A DNA stretch of 64,000 nt, taken from the NCBI RefSeq assembly GCF_007744675.1, contig NZ_CP036269.1:4877546-4941545 (forward strand). Direction: 5' to 3'. The position numbers and the translations under genes are program-made. The notes under the pieces were generated by a model. It did no database searches and was not told the DNA's origin. It saw nothing but the letters and a program-made list of their open reading frames with translations. This document shows, one piece after another, positions 7,930-16,071 of this stretch (position 1 is the first letter of the stretch; each line of letters begins with the position of its first letter). The stretch is from Gimesia alba (GTDB lineage: Bacteria; Planctomycetota; Planctomycetia; Planctomycetales; Planctomycetaceae).

Positions 7930-9549
7930 TTAACATTTTAATCGCTCATAATATGCGGCAACCTGCGATAACTCGGGCGGTTCGCAGCGCATAGCGACAT
8001 GTCCGTCGGGACGAATCAGAAACAGACAGGGATCAATCACTCCCAGGCGTGCGTGAACTTGCCCCGTGGTATCAGAAAGCCAGTACGCGAGAGCAGCTTG
8101 TTGCGTGTCCGTTGAAATGACGTAAAACACATCGCCCGGCTGCAGCAGTGATTCGATTTCCATTCGATCTGGAACCGCTGTCGAATCGGCGGCCATCCAG
8201 AGTAACACATGCCCGGTGGTCTGCATCAATTGAAATAAGGTCAGAGTCTCTTCTGTTGTCGACGGCATCAAAGGTCCCGCATCTGGCAGACAATCGCCGG
8301 GCAGCGGTCCCATCCACGACTGTTGCGCTGTTTCCCCGTCAGCGTGATAGCCTTTTACCAGGGGGCTGTTCCGATAATGAAAGTCAATTCCTGTTTCATC
8401 CCGCGCGGCCTGTTGTTGGCCACTGGCTGTAAGCAGCATGGCGCAAAGGGCGCGTTTGACCCGTGCGACCGCAGCCGGGTCATCGGGAATTGTGCGTAAT
8501 TCTTCGACGACATCGCCTGATGCCCCCACGGCCGCCGCGATCGGGCGGCGTTCCTGTTCGTAACTGTCAAGCAGACCGAAGCCCCCCTTCCCGGAAAGAA
8601 CGTGTGCCAGCTTCCAGCCCAGATTAAAGGAATCCTGAATGCCGGTATTCATGCCGTGTCCCTGGATGGGACTGCAGGCATGTGCTGCATCTCCCGCCAG
8701 TAAAACACGCCCCGAGCGATAATGGGCGCTCAACTGACGAAACGTATGATAGAGGATCGGCTCATCCGGTTCCTGCAGCGAAGAACCAGGAGAGATTGCA
8801 TCGAGACCCGCATTAATGCAGTCTAACAGTGTAGAAGGATCCGCATCTTCAACAGCGCGAAAATAAATCCTCCAGCGATCCCCGGGAAGTGGCACCGGAT
8901 TCAAAGCGGGAGCTTCAATCTGAATTGCCGCCCGATCGGACTCATGCTTCCAGTTAAGAATCTGCCCATCGATCACACCCCAGAGCGCCGGGTACTGATG
9001 ACCGGAAACTTCGACACCGATCGCTTCCCGCACCCGACTGCGAATGCCGTCCGTGCCAACGAGCCAGTCCGCGGAGACACTCTGTTCGATTCCGTCGGCT
9101 GATTTCAGAAACGCGGTCACGCCGGAATCGGTCTGCTCCAGCCCTTCCAGTGACCAGCCGCGTGAAACCTGACCGCCGAGTTGTTCCAACCGTTCGGTGA
9201 GAATGTCTTCCGTTTCGTTTTCGGAAAGATTCAAATCGTACGGATGTCGACACTCCAGACTCTCAAAACTGGTCTGAGCCACCTTCTCTCCATTCGCGAA
9301 TATATTGAAGCCGCGCATGACCAGGCCACGTTCGAGAAAGGCATCGATCACGTCCATGGTCTCGAAACATTCCAGCGAACGACTGTGAATGACGGTCGCC
9401 CGATCAAAGGGGAGCGGCTCGGGATTGCGATCGACGAGCAGACAGTCGATGTTACGTCGCGCCAGCTCAACCGCCAGCGTCAGTCCGGTCGGCCCGGCTC
9501 CCACAATCAAAACCGGAGTCGCTTCAGGTAAAGTTTGACTTTGACTCAC
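7930..9549 (-). CDS. FAD-dependent aromatic-ring-type monooxygenase
   Basis: 539 residues of the class A flavin hydroxylase family (PheA/TfdB/MhpA type). It has the N-terminal dinucleotide fold GAGPTGLTLAVELARR, the middle DG motif (VGTDGIRSRVREAIG) and the FAD ribose motif GDAAHACSPIQGHGMNTGIQD. The C-terminal 150 residues form the thioredoxin-like domain common in phenol hydroxylases, ending DGHVAMRCEPPE. It likely hydroxylates an aromatic substrate with NAD(P)H and oxygen. The start is GTG at 9549. No ring-cleavage gene is next to it, so the substrate is open. Confidence 0.85.
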   Translation of the reverse strand: MSQSQTLPEATPVLIVGAGPTGLTLAVELARRNIDCLLVDRNPEPLPFDRATVIHSRSLECFETMDVIDAFLERGLVMRGFNIFANGEKVAQTSFESLECRHPYDLNLSENETEDILTERLEQLGGQVSRGWSLEGLEQTDSGVTAFLKSADGIEQSVSADWLVGTDGIRSRVREAIGVEVSGHQYPALWGVIDGQILNWKHESDRAAIQIEAPALNPVPLPGDRWRIYFRAVEDADPSTLLDCINAGLDAISPGSSLQEPDEPILYHTFRQLSAHYRSGRVLLAGDAAHACSPIQGHGMNTGIQDSFNLGWKLAHVLSGKGGFGLLDSYEQERRPIAAAVGASGDVVEELRTIPDDPAAVARVKRALCAMLLTASGQQQAARDETGIDFHYRNSPLVKGYHADGETAQQSWMGPLPGDCLPDAGPLMPSTTEETLTLFQLMQTTGHVLLWMAADSTAVPDRMEIESLLQPGDVFYVISTDTQQAALAYWLSDTTGQVHARLGVIDPCLFLIRPDGHVAMRCEPPELSQVAAYYERLKC

Positions 9550-9664
9550 AATATAATTTCCATTCTTCTGATCACACCTTCTGGAGAATGAGAAGAGTCT
9601 GTTTGCTTTCTGTCATCTTGTATTACTAAGAACAGTGTATCAGCTCAACCGGGAATTGACAGTT

Positions 9665-10252
9665 TTAACCATCATCCGGGAGAACGGCAGCCTGCATCGC
9701 CAGCAGAGATTCCCGCGCGAACTGTTTCTGTTTGCTGCGGACATAGGGATACGCCATTTTGGAGAGCAGTTGACCCGGTCGCGAGAACGCATAGAGATCA
9801 TACCAGACGCGATCATCGTCCGCATGCCATTCGACCTGAAAACGTTCTTCGCCTGTCTCTGCATGATCGGGCAGCGTGCCATACGCAAACGCGAAACGAC
9901 TCAGCGGCTCCGTCTCTTCCACCACATACACCACCCGACAGGCATTCAATACCCAGATCCCAAGAACATGCGCCAGAGCCGCCACCGTCTGACCTGGCTC
10001 AGGTGCAGCATCCGGGCGATGCAGCGTCAGCCAGTCGAAGCGATAGTGCTGCCAGTCAACAAGGGCCTGCTTCGCCTGTTCGTATAATGCTTTCCCCTGT
10101 CCCAGACAAATCCGGTTATGATCGATCTGATATCCAGCGGGTGGTGTGGGCAATGTGGTTGCTCCCGCATCGGGATACGTAAACTCCAGCCGGGCTTGTG
10201 CCGCGATGAAGTCAGCGATCTGCTCTGACTCAGGCTGTTTGAGGAGAAACAT
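9665..10252 (-). CDS. UPF0548 (DUF1990) family protein
   Basis: 195 residues. The family pattern is visible: FTYPDAGATT, then GYQIDHNRICLGQG, a QALVDWQHYRFDW segment, and the C-terminal block ERFQVEWHADDDRVWYDLYAFSRP followed by YPYVRSKQKQFA. I start at the ATG at 10252 because the longer frame begins with TTG at 10297 and would nearly abut the divergent gene. Proteins of this family are small, probably lipid- or ligand-binding folds of unknown function. The gene is divergent from the membrane protein gene at 10361. Confidence 0.7.
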   Translation of the reverse strand: MFLLKQPESEQIADFIAAQARLEFTYPDAGATTLPTPPAGYQIDHNRICLGQGKALYEQAKQALVDWQHYRFDWLTLHRPDAAPEPGQTVAALAHVLGIWVLNACRVVYVVEETEPLSRFAFAYGTLPDHAETGEERFQVEWHADDDRVWYDLYAFSRPGQLLSKMAYPYVRSKQKQFARESLLAMQAAVLPDDG

Positions 10253-10360
10253 GCTACTTGATATTTCTGAAAGTTTTTTTAATCCAAAGTGAGCCAAAAC
10301 TCGTTTTCACTATCAACAGATTACGAATCTGGAGATAGAGAAAACAGGGAACAGGTTACA

Positions 10361-11374
10361 GTGGATGTTACAAATCCAAAAAATGCGGAATTGATGGAGC
10401 GGGAACCAATTAACAGAACATTTCGCCCGCAGAAACATTTTCTAACTGACGGGGTTACATGCCTGATTTTTTTCGGTTTGATTTGTTTCGGTGGTGAATG
10501 GGCAATGTGGCTGAGTGCGCCGGTCGATCGAAGAGTCTATTCGATCCCGTTCGCAGCAGGCTGCTGGCTCTTCATCGCGCCGCTCTTCACTTGGAGCATA
10601 CTGGTTTGGAAGTATGTCTCAATCATATTGCAGAATGGAAAACTCTTTCTAAAAGGCGTGTTTGGCTGTAGAGAAATCAAACTGTCTGACATCAAAATTG
10701 TTCACTGGAGCCTGTCCTCGCATGGGCAGATCAAAGTCCAAACGGCAGATGAAAGGGGCACGATTAATTTTTATTACTATACGAAAGCAGAACAGCTCTG
10801 GTTGATTCAATACTTTCGCAACCATTTTCCAGAAGACCAACAGCAGAACTGGCCCCTGTTCTGCCTGAAGATTGCTCTGCCGCTATTGAAGCCAAAACCA
10901 GACAAACCTCGCGAGCCGGGGCCGGATGATGTGCTGCATACCCGCAGGAACTGGGATCGATTGACTTTCATTATGACCGGCATCACTGCACTGATCGGCA
11001 TCTTCACAGCCTGGGGCCTGCAAAAACCGGGGTATCTGTTCTTGCCCCTGCTCCCTCTTTGTATGTGGGGCTTTCGTTATACCGTTCCGAAAGAGGGAAT
11101 CTACGTGAGATCGACCAGTGCAGACAAAGAGCTCATTTATCTGCTTTGGTGGACCGGTGCTGCAACCATGATCTTATTCCTGTTGATCTTATTAGATCTA
11201 CCCAGAGAGTATCGTGGATTCATTGCTCCGACAGGAATGCTAATCTGGGCTGCCCCGTTTTTCTGGTTCTTAATCAAATCAGAACGAGAGGAAAAAAAGA
11301 AAGCGCTCGTCGAAGCAGAACAGGCGGTCAAGGAATGGGACGATGAGTTCAAACCTGATTGTATTGGGAAATAA
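10361..11374 (+). CDS. membrane protein with a PH-like cytoplasmic segment
   Basis: About 337 residues: two hydrophobic segments near residues 33-80 (TCLIFFGLICFGGEWAMWL, FAAGCWLFIAPLFTWSILVW), then a soluble beta-rich part (GKLFLKGVFGCREIKLSDI) resembling bacterial PH domains. Two further hydrophobic pairs follow, and a charged coiled tail (SEREEKKKALVEAEQAV). The start is uncertain. GTG at 10361 has AGG five bases upstream and leaves room for a promoter; GTG at 10289 would extend it by 24 residues. I do not recognise a named family. Confidence 0.6.
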   Translation: MDVTNPKNAELMEREPINRTFRPQKHFLTDGVTCLIFFGLICFGGEWAMWLSAPVDRRVYSIPFAAGCWLFIAPLFTWSILVWKYVSIILQNGKLFLKGVFGCREIKLSDIKIVHWSLSSHGQIKVQTADERGTINFYYYTKAEQLWLIQYFRNHFPEDQQQNWPLFCLKIALPLLKPKPDKPREPGPDDVLHTRRNWDRLTFIMTGITALIGIFTAWGLQKPGYLFLPLLPLCMWGFRYTVPKEGIYVRSTSADKELIYLLWWTGAATMILFLLILLDLPREYRGFIAPTGMLIWAAPFFWFLIKSEREEKKKALVEAEQAVKEWDDEFKPDCIGK

Positions 11375-11417
11375 TTCAGAAAATGCTGCTGCACGAAGCA
11401 GTTAGAAATTACAGCAT

Positions 11418-11981
11418 CTACCGCAGAGGCAAGAAAAAATAAAGAATCACAACCAACAGGAAGGAATCCACAATGAAGCCGATGTTGATTTTTTTCTGTT
11501 GGGCTGGTGTGAGCTCGTGGTCGCCTAAGACAATCGTAAGCAGCACTCCGATCGAATAAACCTGTAACGGCAGAAACAGGATGCCCAGAAAGGCGGCGCG
11601 ATACGCCCGGTTCAGTTCCTGATCCAGGTTGCTTGCGGGGGCATCCTCGTCTGCTTGCTCTTCCAGAGATGCGTCTGCCGGAGACTCATCTTCGTCCTCG
11701 TCCTCGTCCCAGCCGTTCTCGAACCCTTCGACGGTTTTCCAGTCTTCTTCGCTGATGGGGACCGGATCGTGTTCGTCCAGAATGGCGAAGGCCCGCTCGG
11801 CGTCTTCCTCTGCGACCTGCACCTTGATGCCGCCGATCGCAGTCCCCAGATACCAGGCCATGCCGACCGCTTCTTCGTCCGAGAGAAAAACGCGAATGTC
11901 TTCCGCTTCCAACTGATTACGAACCAGACTGGCTTCTGTCGGCGTGTTTAATGTGGCAACGGTGACAAAATCATTCGACAT
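11418..11981 (-). CDS. DUF2007-type protein with two membrane segments
   Basis: 187 residues. Residues 1-75 match the DUF2007 putative signal-transducing domain (VTVATLNTPTEASLVRNQLEAEDIRVFLSDEE, then GGIKVQVAEEDAERAFAIL). A strongly acidic linker follows (DEDEDEDESPAD). The C-terminus has two hydrophobic helices (AAFLGILFLPLQVYSIGVLL and IGFIVDSFLLVVILYFFLP). The domain is thought to bind small ligands or partners, but its role is unproven. It lies 25 bases upstream of the end of the DUF1080-type gene on the same strand. Confidence 0.7.
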   Translation of the reverse strand: MSNDFVTVATLNTPTEASLVRNQLEAEDIRVFLSDEEAVGMAWYLGTAIGGIKVQVAEEDAERAFAILDEHDPVPISEEDWKTVEGFENGWDEDEDEDESPADASLEEQADEDAPASNLDQELNRAYRAAFLGILFLPLQVYSIGVLLTIVLGDHELTPAQQKKINIGFIVDSFLLVVILYFFLPLR

Positions 11982-12006
11982 GGCGGTGTTCCTGAATGAG
12001 AACTAC

Positions 12007-12711
12007 TTAAGGCACTCGTACACTCACGTTGTCGTAATGAATCGATTGCTTTGGCGTGACCAGGCCGATTTTGTCTTTGGTGGCGTGGGCGATACCGGGA
12101 GAGCGGAGTGAGCCGATCAGTTTGCCGTCGATGAAGGCCTGCATCAGGTCCCCTTTGATGCGCACGGTGACGGTATACCATTTGTCCTTTTCGAGCTTTA
12201 CTGGAAAGACGGCCTGGGTTCGTTTCAGGAGTGCCTGTTCTTCGGCGGTCAGTTTTTCCTTAGCACGACGTTTTTTGAAGATCTCGTTGTTGAAGACGCC
12301 GGTCTTGCCGTCGCGGAGTGTGACCTTTGTGGGCGAGACCACCACGCGGCAGAGATGCCCCGCATGTGAGCCTTTGAACTTGTGCTGGTTGAATGTCAGG
12401 TTGGTGTAAGGCGATCCGGCGAACTTGAGATTGACGGTCAGCTCGACATCACTGTAAGGTTCGGTCCGTAGTTGATGCACGGCCGCGTGCCCGCCATCTT
12501 TGAGTTCCACGCCCTGTAAAACGCCATCTTTGATCACCGACGAACTCTTGTAATAGTTCCACTGTTTCCCTGGTTTCAGCTCCGCGAAGTCCTCGAAAAA
12601 CAATTGATTTCGATAGTCATCAGCGGGAATCGCTTCCGGAGCCCCCGCGAAAACCGGGAGAGCAAATGCAAGACAGACGAGTGAGAAGAAGCAGCGGTGA
12701 ATTGACATCAT
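12007..12711 (-). CDS. secreted DUF1080-like concanavalin-fold protein
   Basis: About 234 residues with a signal peptide (MMSIHRCFFSLVCLAFALPVFAG) and one DUF1080/LamG-type beta-sandwich: NQLFFEDFAELKPGKQWNYY, then GVLQGVELKDGGHAAVH, WYTVTVRIKGDLMQAFIDGKLIG and a final DNVSVRVP. DUF1080 proteins (3-keto-disaccharide hydrolase family) are abundant in planctomycetes and act on or bind sugars. Start chosen at the ATG pair at 12711/12708, which directly precedes the signal peptide; the longer frame to 12735 adds nothing plausible. The specific substrate is unknown. Confidence 0.65.
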   Translation of the reverse strand: MMSIHRCFFSLVCLAFALPVFAGAPEAIPADDYRNQLFFEDFAELKPGKQWNYYKSSSVIKDGVLQGVELKDGGHAAVHQLRTEPYSDVELTVNLKFAGSPYTNLTFNQHKFKGSHAGHLCRVVVSPTKVTLRDGKTGVFNNEIFKKRRAKEKLTAEEQALLKRTQAVFPVKLEKDKWYTVTVRIKGDLMQAFIDGKLIGSLRSPGIAHATKDKIGLVTPKQSIHYDNVSVRVP

Positions 12712-12895
12712 GAGCACTTTCAGAAAACAGACCAATGAGATTTGAAATTGAAACTTGCCAGATCAAGCCGTTCCAGCATAACTTTTTATTCTGGTATTTC
12801 CCAGTGATCGCAGTCATCAGGAACCAGACCGGTGGAAAATCGAGTATCAGCTGGATCTCTAACAGTTAAGTAAAGCAACTTGGAACCAGCTTCGT

Positions 12896-14071
12896 TTATT
12901 TCTTTAAAGTACGATAAATGCTGCGAATTGCAAGAATATCATCGTCTGACACAGGTGAATTGGACAGATTCTGCTGGTTGCGTTCCAAAAGTTGACGAAG
13001 CCGACGTTTGTAATAATGGCGAATTCCCTTACCGATTTTCAATTGGACCAGAGACGGATGATTCTGCAACGCATCAATCAGCCTGCGGACGCCACGGTCG
13101 GTAATCCCATTTCTTAGCAGATTAAGGGAACGCAACCGTGGATTGGCCCGGATCAGGTCGGCAATGGCAGCAGCGCCCTCATCTCCCAGAGAGTTAGGAT
13201 GCTCGCCGAGCACATTGGTAGAGCGATCATAACCCAAATCGAGATTGATTAAATTGGGGTGAGTTTCCAAAGCAGACGCGAGCGCCACAGCACCCGCGGG
13301 ACCGATTCGATTACTGGCCAGGCTCAAGGTTTGCAATCCCTGATTCAATCGCAGGCCTTCGGCGAGTTTGTTGACTCCCTCATCCTTTAAGCGATTCACA
13401 CTCAGATACAGGCCACGAATCGTCTGATTGTTTTGTAACAGTTCCACCAGCACGTCGGCATCGTCTGTCTCGATTTCATTCCCTCCCAGATACAAAAGTT
13501 CGACGGCTGTTTTTTCAGTCGCCAGCGTTCGGGCGATGAGCCGTACGCCCTGGCTGCCGATTTTCGTATGCACCAGATCCAGCGTCCGAATCTGTGAGTT
13601 CCGTTTCAGCATGTCTGCAATCTGCCGCGCCCCTTCGAAGCCGATCGGATTTCGTTTTAGCCAGAGCGCCCGAACTGAAGGACTGTCTGAAATTGCCTGT
13701 GCCAATTCAGTCGCCCCTTCTGCTTCGATCCGGTTACAGCCAAGATACACCGTCTGCAACGTTTTGCTTTTGCGAATCGCTTCCGAGATCGCCTGTGCTC
13801 CGATATTGCCCATCCCGTTTGCCCCCATCAACAGGTGACGGGTATGCTCGTTCGCTTCCACGGCGGCGGCGACCAGTTTTGTTCCCTCCGGTCCGACACA
13901 CTGTTTACAAAGATCAACCCGGCCGTCGGGAAGATGACTGCCGCGCGTAAAGATCAATTGCTCGGGCACCGGCTGATTCTGACGCAGGTGCGCGACAATC
14001 GGCTGTACCTCGGATGGATCACAGGGAGAAAACTCATTTCCAACCGGACAATAAACCACACGTTCTTTCAT
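12896..14071 (-). CDS. ribonuclease-inhibitor-type leucine-rich repeat protein
   Basis: 391 residues without a signal peptide. After about 70 N-terminal residues it has roughly nine LRRs of the eukaryotic-like RNI/NLR type, each about 28 residues long: LQTVYLGCNRIEAEGATELAQAI, VRALWLKRNPIGFEGARQIA, LQTLSLASNRIGPAGAVALASAL, LRSLNLLRNGITDRGVRRLI. Such proteins mediate protein-protein binding. The ATG at 14071 lies 15 bases after the stop of the SDR gene and GGAAAG precedes it, so the pair is very likely cotranscribed. The N-terminal CPVGNEF and CKQC parts carry several Cys. Confidence 0.75.
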   Translation of the reverse strand: MKERVVYCPVGNEFSPCDPSEVQPIVAHLRQNQPVPEQLIFTRGSHLPDGRVDLCKQCVGPEGTKLVAAAVEANEHTRHLLMGANGMGNIGAQAISEAIRKSKTLQTVYLGCNRIEAEGATELAQAISDSPSVRALWLKRNPIGFEGARQIADMLKRNSQIRTLDLVHTKIGSQGVRLIARTLATEKTAVELLYLGGNEIETDDADVLVELLQNNQTIRGLYLSVNRLKDEGVNKLAEGLRLNQGLQTLSLASNRIGPAGAVALASALETHPNLINLDLGYDRSTNVLGEHPNSLGDEGAAAIADLIRANPRLRSLNLLRNGITDRGVRRLIDALQNHPSLVQLKIGKGIRHYYKRRLRQLLERNQQNLSNSPVSDDDILAIRSIYRTLKK

Positions 14072-14086
14072 GGAGCACTCTTTCCA

Positions 14087-15583
14087 TCACCAGTTAGTTT
14101 CCCGATAGTCCTTGAGAAATTTTCCATACAGTAATTGCCCCTGATTGATGCCGACGAAGACCGGATCACAAACACGCGCCGCCCCATCAATCTCATCGAG
14201 GGGTGGCTGAAAGCCGTCTTGCTGCATTTGCTCGGTTTTCTGATGTGGAAATTCGTTCGTGATCCAGCCGGTATCGACGCTTGTCATATAGATTCCCCGT
14301 TTTGCAAATCGTTCGGCACTCGTGCGTGTGACCATATTCATGCCTGCTTTGGCCATATTGGTGTGCGGATGAAATCCCGTTTTAGAGTGTGTATTGAGCT
14401 GCCCCTCCATCGCGGAGACATTGACGATAAAGCGCTGCGGATTCGGACTGTTCAACAGCAGTGGTTCAAGTTTTTGAATCAGAAGAAACGGCACCAGAGA
14501 GTTGACCGCGTGGACTTCGAGCAATTCAGGAAACGAGACATCCCCCAATTCTTGAATCCAGCTGTTTTTGTGACGCAGATCAATCTGCTGACTGTCTCCA
14601 TCCAGCAATCCCGGCGGAAATGCCAGCAGATCATGACCGGCATCTTCCTCATGCACGATTGTCTGCGACAGCGCAGCGGAAAAGGACATCTGGGATTGCT
14701 CCTGCTTCGGAACTGCAGATGAAGCGCGCTGTTCAAGATTGCCGCTGAACTTGTTCTCCCGGACTAGAACGGACTGGATTTCAGGCGGTAACGTATCGAA
14801 CTGCCGCTCCCCTTCCAGCAGATGCCGGTAGAAGGCAGCAGGACGTCGAATCGTCTGCGACGCGTTATTAATCAGGATGTCCAGTTGAGAAAAACGTGCC
14901 TGTACCTCGTCCAGAAACTGAGTCACACTTTTCAGACTGCGAAAATCGCAGCCAGAAATCTGTAAACGGTCACTCCAGTCCGCGAAATCATTTTCGGCAG
15001 CGTAACGCCGGACTGCATCACAGGGAAAACGGCTGGTGACCAGCACGCGTGCGCCACCGCGCAACAGTTTCAAGGCAGTCTGAAATCCAATCTTCACACG
15101 TCCGCCGGTGACGATGGCGGTTCGTCCCGACAGATCTGCCGTCTGGGACCGCTTGCGAAAGTTCTCATCGCCACAGTCCATACACATCAGATCATAAAAC
15201 GGATGCAGCTGCTGATAAGGTTGTTTACAGATATAACAGCGGCGCGAGTGACACAGTGTCTGCGGTTCAAATTGAGAAGGTGCAGAATCGTCGGTGAGAA
15301 GATAACGCCCGTCGTTTTTCGACTTGCGTTTCTCGCGGATACCGGCGTTTTCGAAGATTGCTCTGTCGCGATTACGGCTCTCCTTTTTATGCAACGCCTT
15401 GACTCTGCGTCCCAACAGCGATGCCTGGTGCAACACTTCAGAAAAAAGGCCATCCGGTTTCAGGCAGAGTTCAGGCCGCTCTGCCAGCATCTGCAATACC
15501 CGCTGACAGGCTGCGAGTTCCTCGTCAGTGACGGGAAGGGAATCGTTGTCTGTCGCACAGGCATTCGGTTTCAATTCATCCAT
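14087..15583 (-). CDS. SDR oxidoreductase with an N-terminal zinc ribbon
   Basis: 498 residues. Residues 1-105 are helical and charged. Residues about 115-140 form a four-Cys zinc-ribbon-like motif (CYICKQPY, then MCMDCGDE). The rest is a short-chain dehydrogenase: TAIVTGGRVKIGFQTALKLL (nucleotide-binding glycines), DILINNASQ (NNAG-type motif), an NVSA serine block, and a region around residues 420-425 where the catalytic Tyr-x-x-x-Lys of SDRs is expected. There the sequence is HTNMAKAGMN, so Tyr is replaced by Thr/Asn while Lys is kept. Activity may therefore be changed or lost. A long insertion (residues 275-340) follows the NNAS motif. It lies 15 bases upstream of the LRR gene. Confidence 0.75.
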   Translation of the reverse strand: MDELKPNACATDNDSLPVTDEELAACQRVLQMLAERPELCLKPDGLFSEVLHQASLLGRRVKALHKKESRNRDRAIFENAGIREKRKSKNDGRYLLTDDSAPSQFEPQTLCHSRRCYICKQPYQQLHPFYDLMCMDCGDENFRKRSQTADLSGRTAIVTGGRVKIGFQTALKLLRGGARVLVTSRFPCDAVRRYAAENDFADWSDRLQISGCDFRSLKSVTQFLDEVQARFSQLDILINNASQTIRRPAAFYRHLLEGERQFDTLPPEIQSVLVRENKFSGNLEQRASSAVPKQEQSQMSFSAALSQTIVHEEDAGHDLLAFPPGLLDGDSQQIDLRHKNSWIQELGDVSFPELLEVHAVNSLVPFLLIQKLEPLLLNSPNPQRFIVNVSAMEGQLNTHSKTGFHPHTNMAKAGMNMVTRTSAERFAKRGIYMTSVDTGWITNEFPHQKTEQMQQDGFQPPLDEIDGAARVCDPVFVGINQGQLLYGKFLKDYRETNW

Positions 15584-15654
15584 CCGTCAGATCTCGCTGT
15601 TAGAAACATCTCATCGAGGACCGGTGATTTCTGATCAGAAACTGATTAGAAAGA

Positions 15655-15727
15655 TGCTCCGGGCAGGAATTACACCCGCATCCCGCAGTTGGCAGCTGCG
15701 TATCTTATTCTCTTAGACCACCGGAGC
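15655..15727 (-). tRNA. degenerate tRNA-like sequence, anticodon GCC
   Basis: Read on the minus strand the 73 bases fold into a full cloverleaf. The acceptor stem is GCTCCGG/CCGGAGC plus A73, and the D stem is GTCT/AGAT. The anticodon stem is CGCAG/CTGCG with loop CTGCCAA (GCC, Gly), the variable region is 4 bases, and the T stem is GCGGG/CCTGC. Conserved elbow bases are missing: the D loop (AAGAGAATA) has no GG and the T loop is TGTAATT instead of TTCRANN. CCA is not encoded. It may be a tRNA with a non-ribosomal role, a tRNA-derived element or a decaying gene. Confidence 0.5.
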
Positions 15728-15755
15728 AGACTGATAGACCACCGGAGCAGACTGA
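15714..15755. repeat. 21-bp perfect tandem duplication at the tRNA-like 5' end
   Basis: Positions 15714-15734 are repeated exactly at 15735-15755. Each copy contains GACCACCGGAGCAGACTG. The duplicated unit includes the first 14 bases of the tRNA-like sequence and its immediate upstream flank, so a second 5' acceptor half sits upstream of the intact one. Confidence 0.85.
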
Positions 15756-15825
15756 CTCTACCGCATCCTCCAAAAACTATAAAGCAGGCAAGATTCCAGA
15801 GTTGTTATGGCTGATAAGAGAAGAA

Positions 15826-15895
15826 TGCCCCGGGCGGGATTTTCACCCGCATCCCGCTTTAGCAAAGCGAATCTTAAATCTTAGAAGACCGGAGC
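15826..15895 (-). tRNA. degenerate tRNA-like sequence, anticodon GCT
   Basis: A 70-base relative of the neighbour at 15655-15727. Acceptor GCTCCGG/CCGGGGC (one G-U pair) plus A73. The D stem is weak (three pairs, TCT/AGA). The anticodon stem TCGCT/AGCGG carries loop TTGCTAA (GCT, nominally Ser). The variable region is short, and the T stem GCGGG/CCCGC is perfect. The T loop TGAAAAT lacks TTC and the D loop lacks GG. A true serine tRNA would have a long variable arm, so the decoding identity is doubtful. About 35 bases at the 3' end are nearly identical between the two copies, so they arose by duplication. Confidence 0.45.
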
Positions 15896-16071
15896 GTTGA
15901 TACTTTATCTCATTCTGATTTCCCGGTAAACCAACACATGCTACTCTGCTTATTACAAAAAAAGACAACGAACTTTTTCCTGAGGTTCGCTCTCTTTACA
16001 ATCAAGTAATAAAATAGGCCCCTCTGGTGCCAAGTTTTTCGATTCGCCCAAAATTGATTGCAGCCTGATTT

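Noticed and set aside
11629-11951. Serine-rich plus-strand ORFs opposite the DUF2007 gene
   Set aside because: Their serine runs are the complement of the acidic GAC/GAG linker on the real strand.
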